Positions 16,490 to 25,628 of a stretch of DNA of 64,000 bases are shown here, piece by piece. The DNA lies in assembly GCF_000819725.1 (NCBI RefSeq), contig NZ_CDDH01000062.1, forward strand, positions 186,001 through 250,000, written 5' to 3'. Below the pieces are notes generated by a model. That model was not told the DNA's origin. It did not search any database and saw only the letters and a list, made by a program, of their open reading frames with translations. A program made the position numbers and the translations under genes. The number at the start of each line of letters is the position of its first letter. Position 1 is the stretch's first letter. This DNA comes from Aeromonas australiensis. GTDB taxonomy: Bacteria > Pseudomonadota > Gammaproteobacteria > Enterobacterales > Aeromonadaceae.

Positions 16490-17116
16490 ATGATGGAGCC
16501 CAGTTCCGTGATTGTCTGTCCGGCGTGCGACTTGCTGATCCAGCGCAAAGCACTGCCGCTGCGTCGCCATGCCCACTGCCCACGTTGTCACCAGCATCTC
16601 TATGGTCGTTATGCCTTTCGTCCCTCCCAATTGATGGCCCTGACCATCACAGGTTTTCTGCTGCTGCCCTCCGCGTTTTTGGAGCCGCTGATCTATCTGC
16701 GTCTGGCAGGCGTCAACTCCGATGCCGACCTGCTACGCGGGATCCTGGTGCTGTTTGGCGAGGGTGAGTTTTTCGTGGCCTCTTTGGTGCTCTGGAGCGC
16801 CGTGCTGGCGCCGGTAGGGTTATTGGCGGGGATTTTTGCGTTGGCCTCGGGTCTGGCCAAGCGCTGGCATATCCTTGCCCCTACCTTGAAAGCGGTCGAG
16901 GTGTTTCGCCACTGGGCCATGCTGGAGGTCTATATCGCCAGCCTGCTGGTTGCCCTGTTCAAACTGGTCGATATTGCCGACGTGCGTCTCGGTGGCGGCT
17001 TGTTGAGCCTGGGCATTCTGATGTTGCTCAACATGACCCTGCTGATCCTGTTTGACCCCGCCCCTTACTGGGCGCAGATCCCGTTAAAGGAGCAAGAACA
17101 TGAGCAGCGCCCGTGA
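16490..17116 (+). CDS. LetA/PqiA-like inner-membrane protein, first half
   Basis: The 208-residue product starts with a zinc-ribbon-like segment holding two CxxC pairs (CPACD and CPRCH, about residues 9-35). Four hydrophobic membrane segments follow, including [17 protein letters not shown] and [19 protein letters not shown]. This is one PqiA domain. E. coli LetA (427 residues) carries two such domains in one chain. Here the second is encoded by the next gene, which overlaps this one by 17 bases. LetA works with the MCE protein LetB in moving lipids across the periplasm. The ATG at 16490 is one of two adjacent choices, and a TTG at 16481 is also possible. It is divergent from prpB. Confidence 0.85.
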   Translation: MMEPSSVIVCPACDLLIQRKALPLRRHAHCPRCHQHLYGRYAFRPSQLMALTITGFLLLPSAFLEPLIYLRLAGVNSDADLLRGILVLFGEGEFFVASLVLWSAVLAPVGLLAGIFALASGLAKRWHILAPTLKAVEVFRHWAMLEVYIASLLVALFKLVDIADVRLGGGLLSLGILMLLNMTLLILFDPAPYWAQIPLKEQEHEQRP

Positions 17117-17702
17117 GATGGGACTGTGCGGTTGCCATACCTGTGGCTTGCTGGTGCGCTACCGCTACCACGCAGTCTGTCCTCGCTGCGGTAACACCCT
17201 TCAGGTACGGACTCCCCACTCCCTTGCCTGGTCATGGGGCTTGCTGACGCTGGCTACCTTTATGCTGCTACCTGCCAACCTGCTCCCCATCACTCATTTC
17301 TACAACAAGGGGCTGCTGCAGTCAGATACCATCTTCAGCGGTATCATGATGCTCTATCGCAGCAAGATGGGGGGGATTGCCACCATTGTCCTCACCGCCA
17401 GCATATTGGTGCCAGTGGGCAAAATTTTGGGGCTGGGCTGGATCTGCTGGCAACTGCAGCGAGCCAAACCGGTGCGGCGCAAGCGCCAGCTGGTGATGTA
17501 TCGGGTGATCGATTTTATCGGCCGCTGGTCGATGCTGGATCTGTTTGTGATTTCGCTGATGGTGGCGCTGGTTGACCGGGGGGTGCTGCTGAGTGTCAGC
17601 GCAGGTCCCGGTGCCACTGCTTTTGCCGGTGTGGTGGTGCTGACCATGATGTCGGCCCGCATGCTCGATACCCGTTTACTGTGGGACAAGGCGGCCCGTT
17701 GA
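17100..17702 (+). CDS. LetA/PqiA-like inner-membrane protein, second half
   Basis: The 200-residue product repeats the PqiA domain: two CxxC pairs (CHTCG, CPRCG, residues 12-31), then four hydrophobic segments, with a conserved FMLLPANLLPI after the first. It has its own strong ribosome-binding site (AAGGAGCAAGAAC before the ATG). Its start lies 17 bases inside the preceding gene, so the halves are translationally linked. Together the two proteins would replace the single-chain LetA (YebS) of E. coli. The LetB gene follows after 55 bases. Confidence 0.85.
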   Translation: MSSAREMGLCGCHTCGLLVRYRYHAVCPRCGNTLQVRTPHSLAWSWGLLTLATFMLLPANLLPITHFYNKGLLQSDTIFSGIMMLYRSKMGGIATIVLTASILVPVGKILGLGWICWQLQRAKPVRRKRQLVMYRVIDFIGRWSMLDLFVISLMVALVDRGVLLSVSAGPGATAFAGVVVLTMMSARMLDTRLLWDKAAR

Positions 17703-17757
17703 TGCATTCTCTGTTTTTGTCTGATGTGCTGTTTAATCCAGCCAATAAGGAGTCGGT

Positions 17758-20310
17758 ATGATCGGGGCTGAACCCGTCATTGAAAAACGTCGCTGGTTAT
17801 CGCCGGTCTGGTTGCTCCCCCTGATAGCCCTGCTGCTGGCCGGTGGCTTTCTCTATCAACAGGTATTGAGCCGTGGCCAACTTATCCAGATCAACTTCGC
17901 CCAGGGCAACGGCATCTTGCCGGGCAAAACCCAGATACGTTATCAGGGGGTGGCCATCGGCGTGGTACAGGAGCTGGAGCTGGCTGAAGATGGCCGCAAG
18001 ATTGCGGTGATGGCCAAGATTGACAGCCGTGCCAGAACGCTGATCCGCAAAGGGTCCGACTTCTGGCTGGTGAGTCCCAAGGCGTCGCTCACCGAGATCT
18101 CCGGCCTCGATACCCTGGTCTCCGGTAACTACATCAATGTGCAGCCGGGGCGTGAAAGCAATCCGCTGGAGGAGACCTTTGATGCGCTGGAGGGCCCTCC
18201 TCCCGGTTATCAGGCTCAGGGGCGAATGCTGCACCTGACCGCCGATTCGCTGGGCTCGGTGGGGATCGGATCCAAGCTCTATTTCCGCGGTATCGAGGTG
18301 GGCAGCGTCATCAATACTCGCCTGGGTCAAGACAACCAGAACGTCATTCTGGATCTGGTGATCGAGCCGCGTTTTGAACATCTGGTCAAAGCCGATACCC
18401 GCTTCTGGAACATCAGTGGCATCAAGGGCACCTTCAGTCTGGCCGGGGTGAGCGTCGAGGCTGGCAGCCTCACCTCCATCCTGAGCGGCGGCATTGCCTT
18501 TGACTCGCCCAAAGATTCAGCGGAGCCGGAGAAGGGACAGACCTTCGTCCTCTATAAAGGGCTGGCGGAAGCTGCGCGTGGCACCCGTATCGACATTGTG
18601 GCTGGTGATCTTCCGGTTAAAGAGGGGATGGCCATCCTCTATGAAGGGATCGAGATTGGTCGTATCGACCCCATTCATCTCACCGACAAAGGGCGCGTGG
18701 TCACGGCGCTGATCAATCCGGAGCAGGCCTATCGCATCACCGACACGAGTCAGCTGGTGTGGGAGAGCGTCTCCCTCTCCGCGACCGGCGTGCAGCATGC
18801 CGAGCGACTGCTCTCTGGTCCTGCCATTCGTCTTGACTATGTGGCTGGAAAACCCGCCAACAAGATGACCCTGACCGATCGTGCCCCGCAGAGCGGCACC
18901 AAGGTGACGCTGCAGGCTGACGATCTGGCGGGGCTCAATCAGGATGCGCCGGTCTGGTATAAGGGATTGCAGGTTGGCCGCATCAGCCAGCTGACCCTGG
19001 ATGCGCGCGGCAATGCCAGTGTCGAGCTGGTGATGGCGCCGAACTACGGTCACCTGCTCAATCGTGCCCGCTTCTATCGCGCTACCCCGCTGCGGATAGA
19101 CGCTGATCTGAGTGGCATCAAGGTTGAGAGCAGCCCGGCAAGTACCTGGTTGGCGGGTGGGGTCAAGCTGCTGCAAGTCAGCAGTGGCGAGCGAATTAAT
19201 CGTCTTTACCCAAGTCAGGAGCTGGCATTGCTCGGTACCCGTGATGCCAAACCACAACGCTGGTTGCTCAAAGCAGACCAGGCCGATGGCATCGGCATTG
19301 GTTCACCTGTGCTCTACCTGGGGCTGGAGGCGGGCAAGGTCAAGCAGTTGCGTGCCGCCAAAGTGGGGGTCGAGATCGAACTCGAGATTGATGGGGTCTA
19401 TGCTCCCCTCCTCGCCCAACAACCGCAATTCTGGAAGAAAGCGGCCATTGATACCCGGGTCGGGATAGATGGTGTCAAGGTCAAGGTCGGTAATCTGGCG
19501 ACCCTGTTGCGCGGTGCCATCGAGTTCGATCGGTTAGCCAATGGCCGCAGCAGTCATCAACTGTTCGATTCCAGGGAGCAAGCCAAGGCCAAGGTACGCC
19601 TGCTGTCACTGGTGGCAGAGAGCAATCCGGGGCTCGGGATCGGCAGCCCGATCCGCTATCGTGGGGTCGATATCGGCAAGATTGCAGAGATCGAACTGGA
19701 GCCCTCTTTGGGTCAGGTGATCTTCAAGGCCGAGCTCGATGGTCACTATGCTGCGCGCTTCCTGCAATCCGGTGCTCGCTTTACCCTGGTGCAGGCCAAG
19801 CTGGGTCTGGGAGGGGTTGCTCACCTCGATACCCTGTTCAAGGGGGCATTTGTAGAGGCGCTCCCCGGCAAGGGAGCAGAAAAAGATCGTTTCCCCTTGA
19901 GTCAGGTCGACCCAGTGGGTTTGGCGCTCACCCTCAAGAGCCCTTCCGTCAATGGCCTGAGCGTCGGTAGCCCCTTGCTGTTTCGCAAGATGGTGGTGGG
20001 CAGTGTCACCAAGGTGGCGCTGGCTCGGGATGGCAGCGAGGTGGTGATCGATGTCAGTGTGGACAAGGAGTATGCCCATCTGGTGCGGGCCAACTCGCGC
20101 TTCTGGAATGTCTCCGGGGTCAAAGCGGATATTGGCCTGACTGGCGGTACCATTGAGGTTGAAACCGTGCAGAGCCTACTGGCTGGCGGCATCGCCTTCA
20201 ATACCCCGGAGAAAGAGATGGGGCCGACCGTCAAAGCCGGCCACAGTTATCCGCTCTACAGCAAAGCCGAGAAAGCGTGGTTGGCGTGGAGCCCACGCAT
20301 TCAGCCCTGA
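17758..20310 (+). CDS. letB: MCE-family lipid transport protein LetB (seven MCE repeats)
   Basis: The 850-residue protein has one N-terminal membrane segment (VWLLPLIALLLAGGFLYQQV, about residues 18-38). Seven MCE repeats follow, each marked by a G-x-S/P...Y/F-x-G...G-x-V pattern; examples are IGSKLYFRGIEVGSV, DAPVWYKGLQVGRI and IGSPIRYRGVDIGKI. Seven repeats and this length match E. coli LetB/YebT (877 residues). LetB forms a stacked-ring tunnel spanning the periplasm for lipid movement between membranes. The order letA-letB-rsmF is the same as yebS-yebT-rsmF in E. coli. It is followed by a terminator. Confidence 0.92.
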   Translation: MIGAEPVIEKRRWLSPVWLLPLIALLLAGGFLYQQVLSRGQLIQINFAQGNGILPGKTQIRYQGVAIGVVQELELAEDGRKIAVMAKIDSRARTLIRKGSDFWLVSPKASLTEISGLDTLVSGNYINVQPGRESNPLEETFDALEGPPPGYQAQGRMLHLTADSLGSVGIGSKLYFRGIEVGSVINTRLGQDNQNVILDLVIEPRFEHLVKADTRFWNISGIKGTFSLAGVSVEAGSLTSILSGGIAFDSPKDSAEPEKGQTFVLYKGLAEAARGTRIDIVAGDLPVKEGMAILYEGIEIGRIDPIHLTDKGRVVTALINPEQAYRITDTSQLVWESVSLSATGVQHAERLLSGPAIRLDYVAGKPANKMTLTDRAPQSGTKVTLQADDLAGLNQDAPVWYKGLQVGRISQLTLDARGNASVELVMAPNYGHLLNRARFYRATPLRIDADLSGIKVESSPASTWLAGGVKLLQVSSGERINRLYPSQELALLGTRDAKPQRWLLKADQADGIGIGSPVLYLGLEAGKVKQLRAAKVGVEIELEIDGVYAPLLAQQPQFWKKAAIDTRVGIDGVKVKVGNLATLLRGAIEFDRLANGRSSHQLFDSREQAKAKVRLLSLVAESNPGLGIGSPIRYRGVDIGKIAEIELEPSLGQVIFKAELDGHYAARFLQSGARFTLVQAKLGLGGVAHLDTLFKGAFVEALPGKGAEKDRFPLSQVDPVGLALTLKSPSVNGLSVGSPLLFRKMVVGSVTKVALARDGSEVVIDVSVDKEYAHLVRANSRFWNVSGVKADIGLTGGTIEVETVQSLLAGGIAFNTPEKEMGPTVKAGHSYPLYSKAEKAWLAWSPRIQP

Positions 20311-20340
20311 TCCAACCCTTTGCTCATCTCATCTCATCCA

Positions 20341-20367
20341 AGCCCGGCCTCGCGCCGGGCTTTTTTA
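20341..20367 (+). terminator. terminator after letB
   Basis: AGCCCGGC (20341-20348) pairs with GCCGGGCT (20354-20361) and is followed by a six-base T run. It lies 30 bases after the letB stop and separates letB from rsmF. Confidence 0.85.
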
Positions 20368-20460
20368 TATTCCGGAGCCTGTTGACGGTGTTCAGATTCA
20401 GAATATTCCTAGCCTTGTGATAGGATATCGCCCCTCTTTTTCGGTCAACGAGACGGCACA

Positions 20461-21891
20461 GTGCACGACAACACCTTCCTTCCCGATTACTTTTTACGCC
20501 ACATTGCGGCCATCATGCCGGCCCATCTCTCGATGGATGAGTTTGTGGCCAGTTGTCGACGTCCGCTGCGCCGCAGCATTCGGGTCAATACCTTGAAGAT
20601 AGCCGTCTCCGACTTCGTCGCCCTGATGGAGCCACTGGGTTGGCAGCTCGACCCCGTGCCCTGGTGTGATACCGGCTTCTGGCTGACCCGCAGCGATGAA
20701 ACAGTGCCCCTTGGCAACACCGCCGAGCATTTGAGCGGGCTTTTTTACATTCAGGAAGCGAGCTCCATGCTGCCGGTGACGGCGCTGTTTGCCAGCGACA
20801 AGATCAAAGCGGATGGCATCTTGTTGGATGCGGCGGCGGCCCCCGGCTCCAAGACTACCCAGATAGCGGCCCTGATGAACAATCAGGGGATGCTGGTTGC
20901 CAACGAGTTCTCCAGCAGTCGGTTGAAAGTGCTTAGCGCCAATATCCAGCGCTGCGGCGTGACCAATGTGGGGATGACTCACTTTGACGCCAAGGTATTT
21001 GGCCAGTGGTTGCCGGAGACCTTCGACGCCATCCTGCTCGATGCCCCCTGCTCCGGTGAAGGGACTGTGCGCAAGGATGAAGATGCATTGCGCAACTGGA
21101 GCATCGAGAGCATCGATGAGATTGCGGCGGTGCAACAAGGGTTACTGGAGAGCGCTTTCCATGCCTTGAAACCGGGTGGCGTACTGGTCTATTCCACCTG
21201 CACCTTGAGTGAACAGGAGAATCAGGCGGTCTGCCAATCCTTGCTGGAGAAGTTTGGCGACGCCTTGAGTGTTGACTCGCTGGCCGACCTGTTCCCCCAT
21301 GCAGAGCAGGCCTGTACACCCGAAGGATACCTGCACGTTTGGCCCCAGATCTTCGACAGTGAGGGCTTTTTCGTCGCCAGATTGCGCAAGCATCACTCGG
21401 TACCCAACACCATGTTCAAGCCAGGCAAGCTGGGTAAATTCCCCTTTGCGCCGCTTCCAACCAAAGAGGCCGAGCCCATGTTGCGCGAGATTGAAGCCAA
21501 CTTTGGCGTGGCTCCCCCGGGTCAGCTGTTTGGTCGCAATGACGAGATCTGGCTGTTCCCCCAGCGGTTTGATCAGCTGCAAGGCAAGCTGCGCTTCGAT
21601 CGCATTGGCATCAAGTTGGCCGAGACCTTCAAGAAAGGCTATCGCCTCACTCATGAGTGGGCACTAGCCTATGGCGATAAAGCGAGCAAGGGGATAGTTG
21701 AGTTGGATAGCGCCAATGCGCGGGAATTCATGATGGGGCGGGACGTCTGGCCAGAACAGGATGCGGGCGTTGGCGAGGTGATCGTCCGCTATCAGGGGCA
21801 TACCCTGGGCATGGGGAAATGGGTGGGTAGTCGGGTCAAGAATGCCCTCCCCCGCGAGCTGGTGCGTGACAACAATCTGTTCAATGCATAG
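20461..21891 (+). CDS. rsmF: 16S rRNA m5C1407 methyltransferase
   Basis: The 476-residue protein (E. coli RsmF 479) is a class I SAM-dependent RNA m5C methyltransferase. The SAM motif is LLDAAAAPGSKT. The two catalytic cysteines sit in DAPCSGEG and STCTLSEQ. The C-terminal extension has a PUA-like part ending in YQGHTLGMGKWVG. It methylates C1407 of 16S rRNA on the 30S subunit. It starts with GTG at 20461, and the first residues (MHDNTFLPDYF) align with the family. It keeps the conserved position after letB. Confidence 0.93.
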   Translation: MHDNTFLPDYFLRHIAAIMPAHLSMDEFVASCRRPLRRSIRVNTLKIAVSDFVALMEPLGWQLDPVPWCDTGFWLTRSDETVPLGNTAEHLSGLFYIQEASSMLPVTALFASDKIKADGILLDAAAAPGSKTTQIAALMNNQGMLVANEFSSSRLKVLSANIQRCGVTNVGMTHFDAKVFGQWLPETFDAILLDAPCSGEGTVRKDEDALRNWSIESIDEIAAVQQGLLESAFHALKPGGVLVYSTCTLSEQENQAVCQSLLEKFGDALSVDSLADLFPHAEQACTPEGYLHVWPQIFDSEGFFVARLRKHHSVPNTMFKPGKLGKFPFAPLPTKEAEPMLREIEANFGVAPPGQLFGRNDEIWLFPQRFDQLQGKLRFDRIGIKLAETFKKGYRLTHEWALAYGDKASKGIVELDSANAREFMMGRDVWPEQDAGVGEVIVRYQGHTLGMGKWVGSRVKNALPRELVRDNNLFNA

Positions 21892-21977
21892 TGGGCTGTT
21901 CGGTGCATAGGCACTTGAACGAGTCTGAAATACCCACACTCTGGTTGAACTTTTCTGCGGATCTTGAAAAGCCTTGA

Positions 21978-22082
21978 GCCTTGTCTAAGCTTAAGGCAAT
22001 CCGAACACCAGTTAGCGCACGGCTCTGCAAGGAGCCAATTCCCCTATGCCAGGTACAAGGAATTCGTACCTGGCTTTTTTTA
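21978..22082 (+). ncRNA. structured 3'-UTR or small-RNA candidate ending in a terminator
   Basis: Three stem-loops follow each other after rsmF: GCCTT/AAGGC (21978-21997), GGCTC/GAGCC (22021-22036) and a strong intrinsic terminator, GCCAGGTAC (22048-22056) with GTACCTGGC (22066-22074), followed by eight T's. The second and third loops both contain AAGG. It could simply be the distant rsmF terminator, or a separate or processed small RNA. No clear promoter is visible, so only the terminator is certain. Confidence 0.4.
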
Positions 22083-22117
22083 TCTCTTCACCTATCGCAG
22101 TTACTTCACTCTTGGCT

Positions 22118-22402
22118 CTATTCAACAGTCTCTTCGAGCTGTGTGGCGACTCTGTTTTCAAACTGGGGTTCTCTACCCAGCTCATGTTGGTAGAGCAGAT
22201 CGATCGCCTGCTCGATGAGTGATGCCTGACTGTCTTCGAGATGGAGTCCCAACGCGGCCAATCGCTCGGTGTGGCGATTGCTGATCCAGCACTGCAATCG
22301 GGTATGGGTCTCCTGCTTGCGTTTTACGTGTTGGCGCTGCCGCTCGGCATTGTTTTGCGGGCTCGCCTCTTGCTCTTCACGCACTCTCATTTCTTGGCTC
22401 AT
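22118..22402 (-). CDS. small basic protein of unknown function beside the recombinase
   Basis: The 94-residue product has a charged N-terminus rich in Arg, Gln and Glu. A segment follows (LQCWISNRHTERLAALGLHLEDSQ, split here for length as strand WI then helix ERLAALG) that could be a ribbon-helix-helix DNA-binding fold; it leads into a second helix SLIEQAIDLLYQHEL. A strong AAGGAG lies two bases before the ATG. It is reminiscent of small replication or copy-control repressors but is not identified. It is oriented with the recombinase at 22564-23592 and lies 162 bases downstream of it. Confidence 0.55.
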   Translation of the reverse strand: MSQEMRVREEQEASPQNNAERQRQHVKRKQETHTRLQCWISNRHTERLAALGLHLEDSQASLIEQAIDLLYQHELGREPQFENRVATQLEETVE

Positions 22403-22563
22403 ATCTCCTTGCTATCGTCCATTTCTCTATCTGTTATCTCTCACCGGATACTGTCTTCAGTTGGAAGAGTGCCCTCTCACCTTGGACTATTGACTGTGCG
22501 ACAAATATATCATTAGATCAATAGGATATCATTTAACATAAATAATGCAGTGGCGCAGTCGTA

Positions 22564-23592
22564 TCACAGCAAGCCGTCGAGCGCATGATCGGAGAATTTG
22601 TGGGCATCATCGAAGTACTCCTGCAGGGTCCGCATATCCTTGTGGCGCGTCACTTCAATGATCTTGTTCATCGGCTTGCCGGCAGTCACCGCCGAGGTGA
22701 TAAATCCGCGCCGCAGGCTGTGGCCACTGACGTAGAGATCGTCGATGGTTTGGCCGGTTCGCCGCTTGATCATCAGGTTAATGCCCTGGGGACCGAGTGG
22801 TTCAGCCATCAGTTGCCCCCAACGATTCATGCGCCGAAATAGCGCCCCCTCGCTGATCCGGCTTTTGTGTAGCCACTTTTGCAGTGCCGAGACGGGGCAA
22901 TGGTGCTTGCCCGGGATCAAGGCTATCTCGGTTTCATGGAGCTGATGCTTGCTCGGTTTGAGGCGAAGGCGGATCCCCTTCCCCACAAAATCGAGATCAC
23001 TGACCTCGATTCGGGCCGCTTCCGAACGGCGCAAAGCGCCACTGAACATCAGCAGTAGCAGGGTGTGATCACGCAAGCCCGCCAGATCATGGGTGTCGAT
23101 GCCATCGAGTACCTGGGTCAATGGCTGCAACGTCAGGGCGCCGGTTTTGCGCTTGCGGTTATCCCCCAACCTGACAATGCCGCGCATCATCTCCTTGATT
23201 TCGGGATGTTCGGTGGGCATGGGATGGATCCCTTTCTGCTTGAAGGCATAGCGGATCCCCGCCAGCCGTCTCACCAGAGTTGCCGGTTTTCGAGGCTCGC
23301 CATTACGCAGTTCTCCCTTTCCCTCTTCTTTATCGAGCCAAATCCAGTCGGCCAATACGCCGTCAGCCTGATCAGCGAGAAAATTCATAATGTCATGATG
23401 AGTTGTTTGCAATGGGTCCAGCCCGTGCAATTGGCACCAGAAGACAAAAATACGGGTGTCCGCCTGATAGGCATTGAGGGTGGAATCCGCTTTTGCACTG
23501 CGCAAAAAACGGCGAGCCCGGCTATTTAACTGCGCATCGAAAACAGTCTGTAATGACTGGTGTGCTGGATTGGAAAAGGTTGGATATGCCAC
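22564..23592 (-). CDS. tyrosine recombinase / site-specific integrase
   Basis: The 342-residue protein has an N-terminal SAM-like domain (about residues 15-140) and a catalytic domain with the full set of active residues: Arg188 (ALRRSE), Lys215, His291-x2-Arg294 (HSLRR), His317 (RHKD) and Tyr326 (LQEYFD). It starts with GTG at 23592 and has no clear Shine-Dalgarno sequence. A plausible promoter is TTGATG, 16 bases, TAAGAT, reading leftward from about 23650. A 30-bp palindrome with a dif-like centre lies 58 bases upstream (23651-23680). It sits between core genes (rsmF and tatD), without phage or plasmid genes around it. Confidence 0.9.
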   Translation of the reverse strand: MAYPTFSNPAHQSLQTVFDAQLNSRARRFLRSAKADSTLNAYQADTRIFVFWCQLHGLDPLQTTHHDIMNFLADQADGVLADWIWLDKEEGKGELRNGEPRKPATLVRRLAGIRYAFKQKGIHPMPTEHPEIKEMMRGIVRLGDNRKRKTGALTLQPLTQVLDGIDTHDLAGLRDHTLLLLMFSGALRRSEAARIEVSDLDFVGKGIRLRLKPSKHQLHETEIALIPGKHHCPVSALQKWLHKSRISEGALFRRMNRWGQLMAEPLGPQGINLMIKRRTGQTIDDLYVSGHSLRRGFITSAVTAGKPMNKIIEVTRHKDMRTLQEYFDDAHKFSDHALDGLL

Positions 23593-23650
23593 GGAACTCT
23601 ATGATTCATATGAAGTTTGAGAGGATCTTACAGGATCTTCCCCACACATC

Positions 23651-23680
23651 AAGTATCGATAATGAATATTATCGATACTT
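23651..23680. repeat. 30-bp palindrome with dif-like core (candidate recombination site)
   Basis: AAGTATCGATAAT (23651-23663) and ATTATCGATACTT (23668-23680) are exact complements around GAAT. The central 14 bases ATAATGAATATTAT differ at one position from the core of the E. coli chromosomal dif site as remembered (ATAATGTATATTAT). Two 12-bp arms around a 6-bp centre are the layout of Xer-type crossover sites. It lies just upstream of a tyrosine recombinase gene and could also be an operator for that gene. Confidence 0.6.
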
Positions 23681-23850
23681 ATAGCATGCTGTTTTTATAC
23701 CCTTTAGCCACGTTAGGATAAACGAGACATCAAGAATATCATTCAGCCCGTTTGTATGGAGGAACGAGTTAAACTCGCCTGAGCGTGAGAGATAACAAGG
23801 TGCAAGGGCGATATTTTGGTGGGTAATAAGCTTGGTATTTGAAATATAAA

Positions 23851-23871
23851 AAGCCCCGTTCAACGGGGCTT
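23851..23871 (-). terminator. terminator of the tatD-end operon
   Basis: AAGCCCCGTT and AACGGGGCTT form a perfect 10-bp stem with a single-base loop position. On the minus strand it is followed by a T run. It lies five bases beyond the tatD stop codon and ends the pabC-mltG-tmk-holB-tatD transcript. Confidence 0.85.
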
Positions 23872-23876
23872 ATTTG

Positions 23877-24656
23877 TTATTTTTTCGCCAGTTTGAACAG
23901 TTCAAAGAAATTTCGGCTGGTGGCTTCTGCCAATTCATTAAGCGGAATATGGCGCAGGTCGGCAATAAACTGGGCGACGTCTCGCACAAAGGCGGGCTCG
24001 TTCTCCCTCCCCCGATGCGGCACGGGTGCAAGATAGGGCGAGTCGGTCTCGACCAGTAATCTGTCGAGGGGCAGAGCCTTGACCACCTCTTGCAGTGCAG
24101 ACGCATTTTTGAAGGTGGCGATGCCGGAGATGGAGATATAGAACCCCATCGCCATCGCGGCTTGTGCCATTTCGAGGGATTCGGTGAAGCAGTGCAGCAC
24201 ACCGCCAACCTGATCAGCTCCCTCTTCACGCATGATCTGCAAGGTATCTTGTTGAGCATCGCGGGTATGGATGATCAGGGGCTTGTTCAGCGCGCGAGCA
24301 ACCCGGATATGTTCGCGGAAAGAGGCTTGCTGAACTTCCTTGTTCTCGGGTGAGTAGAAGTAGTCGAGCCCGGTCTCGCCGATGGCCACCACTCGTGGAT
24401 CGGCAGCTTGCTTGAGCAGCAACTCGGCATCGACACCGGGTTCCTGATTGAGCGGGTGTACCCCGCAAGAGGCAAACACCTGGGGATAGGGAGCGATCGC
24501 CTCGAGCATGGTCGGGAACTGTGCCTGAGTCACACTGACACAGAGAAAATATCCCACGTCCAGTTTTGCAGCCTTGGCCAGCACATCGGCCATGCTGATC
24601 TGCTTGCTGCCATAGCTGAGGCGATCGAGATGACAATGGGAATCAACGAGTAACAT
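23877..24656 (-). CDS. TatD family metal-dependent hydrolase
   Basis: The 259-residue protein is a TatD-type TIM-barrel hydrolase, like E. coli YcfH (265). It has the N-terminal metal motif DSHCHLD, then GVHP, GETGLDYFY and the IIHTRDA segment, and ETDSPYLAP near the C-terminus. TatD-family enzymes are metal-dependent deoxyribonucleases or related hydrolases; the exact substrate of the YcfH branch is not settled. It lies 24 bases after holB, the order seen in E. coli. Confidence 0.9.
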   Translation of the reverse strand: MLLVDSHCHLDRLSYGSKQISMADVLAKAAKLDVGYFLCVSVTQAQFPTMLEAIAPYPQVFASCGVHPLNQEPGVDAELLLKQAADPRVVAIGETGLDYFYSPENKEVQQASFREHIRVARALNKPLIIHTRDAQQDTLQIMREEGADQVGGVLHCFTESLEMAQAAMAMGFYISISGIATFKNASALQEVVKALPLDRLLVETDSPYLAPVPHRGRENEPAFVRDVAQFIADLRHIPLNELAEATSRNFFELFKLAKK

Positions 24657-24680
24657 ATAAACCTTTCTGCTTGTCGGTAC

Positions 24681-25628
24681 TTATAACCAGCGACTGAGCC
24701 AGTTCATCAAATGGATGGTGGGATTGGAGAGCTGACCCGGCTGACATGCCGCTTTCAGGGCAACCAGATCTTGTTCTGCCGCCAGCAGTTTTTCGCTGGC
24801 GTGCTGCTCCGCCAACCGTTGACTCAAGATGGCCAGATCAGGCATTGCCAGCTGATGGTGACCACAGCCAGCCTGGGTTTTCAGGGCATCGCACAAGAAG
24901 AGCTGCAACCAGTGCAACCTGACCTGCGTCTCCTGACCAAGCTGGCTGCACAGTGCCGTCGCCTTGACCGGACTTTGACTCAGGGCGACAAACTGTTCCA
25001 GCAGTTCGCGGCGAGTACCATCCTGTTGCTGCTCGATATAGTCGAGTACCCGCAGCGGGGCCCCCTGACAGATCCGCACCTGAGCCAGAGTGGCCTGATG
25101 ACCCTGCTCAGCCAACCAGCGTACTGTTTCCCCTTCCGCAGGCAACTGACAGACATGTTTGTGACAGCGACTGAGAATGGTTGGGAGCAGTCGGGACACC
25201 TGGGAGGCAATCAGCAACAGCAAGCTGTCGCCAGCCGGCTCTTCCAGGGTTTTCAGCAGGGCGTTGGCCGCCGATTCGGTCATCCGCTCCGCATCAGGAA
25301 TAATCACCACCTTGCCGCGACCAAGCTGGGCAGAGCCCTGCAGCCGGGTGCAGATCTCGCGAATGGCCTCGACTCCGATGGTCTTGCTGTCGCGGGTGAT
25401 GGTGCCAAGATCCGGGTGGTTGCCCTTGTCAAACAGTTGGCAAGAGTGGCATTGACCGCACGGCTCTCCGCGATCCGGTTGCTGACAAAGGTGCAAACGT
25501 GCCAGCCGCTCGGCCAGCTGTTCTTTGCCAAGACCGGGATCGCCGAGCAACAACCAGGCGTGGCCGAGACGACCGGACTGGGCAGTCTGGCTCAGGGCAT
25601 GCCAGTCGGGGATCAGCCAGGGATACAT
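24681..25628 (-). CDS. holB: DNA polymerase III subunit delta'
   Basis: The 315-residue protein has the clamp-loader delta' layout: [19 protein letters not shown] (a modified P-loop), a zinc-binding cysteine cluster ([17 protein letters not shown]), then [15 protein letters not shown], which includes the sensor 1 SRC region further on (TILSRCHKH). Delta' is the rigid stator of the clamp loader that places the beta clamp on DNA. Its start overlaps the tmk end by 16 bases, so the two are translationally coupled. E. coli HolB is 334 residues. Confidence 0.93.
   Translation of the reverse strand: MYPWLIPDWHALSQTAQSGRLGHAWLLLGDPGLGKEQLAERLARLHLCQQPDRGEPCGQCHSCQLFDKGNHPDLGTITRDSKTIGVEAIREICTRLQGSAQLGRGKVVIIPDAERMTESAANALLKTLEEPAGDSLLLLIASQVSRLLPTILSRCHKHVCQLPAEGETVRWLAEQGHQATLAQVRICQGAPLRVLDYIEQQQDGTRRELLEQFVALSQSPVKATALCSQLGQETQVRLHWLQLFLCDALKTQAGCGHHQLAMPDLAILSQRLAEQHASEKLLAAEQDLVALKAACQPGQLSNPTIHLMNWLSRWL

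Noticed and set aside
1-23700. The two recombinases as the ends of one 20-kb integrated element
   Set aside because: The interval contains conserved core genes (yebG, prpBCD, letB, rsmF). The recombinases differ in length and sequence, and no phage or conjugation genes occur.
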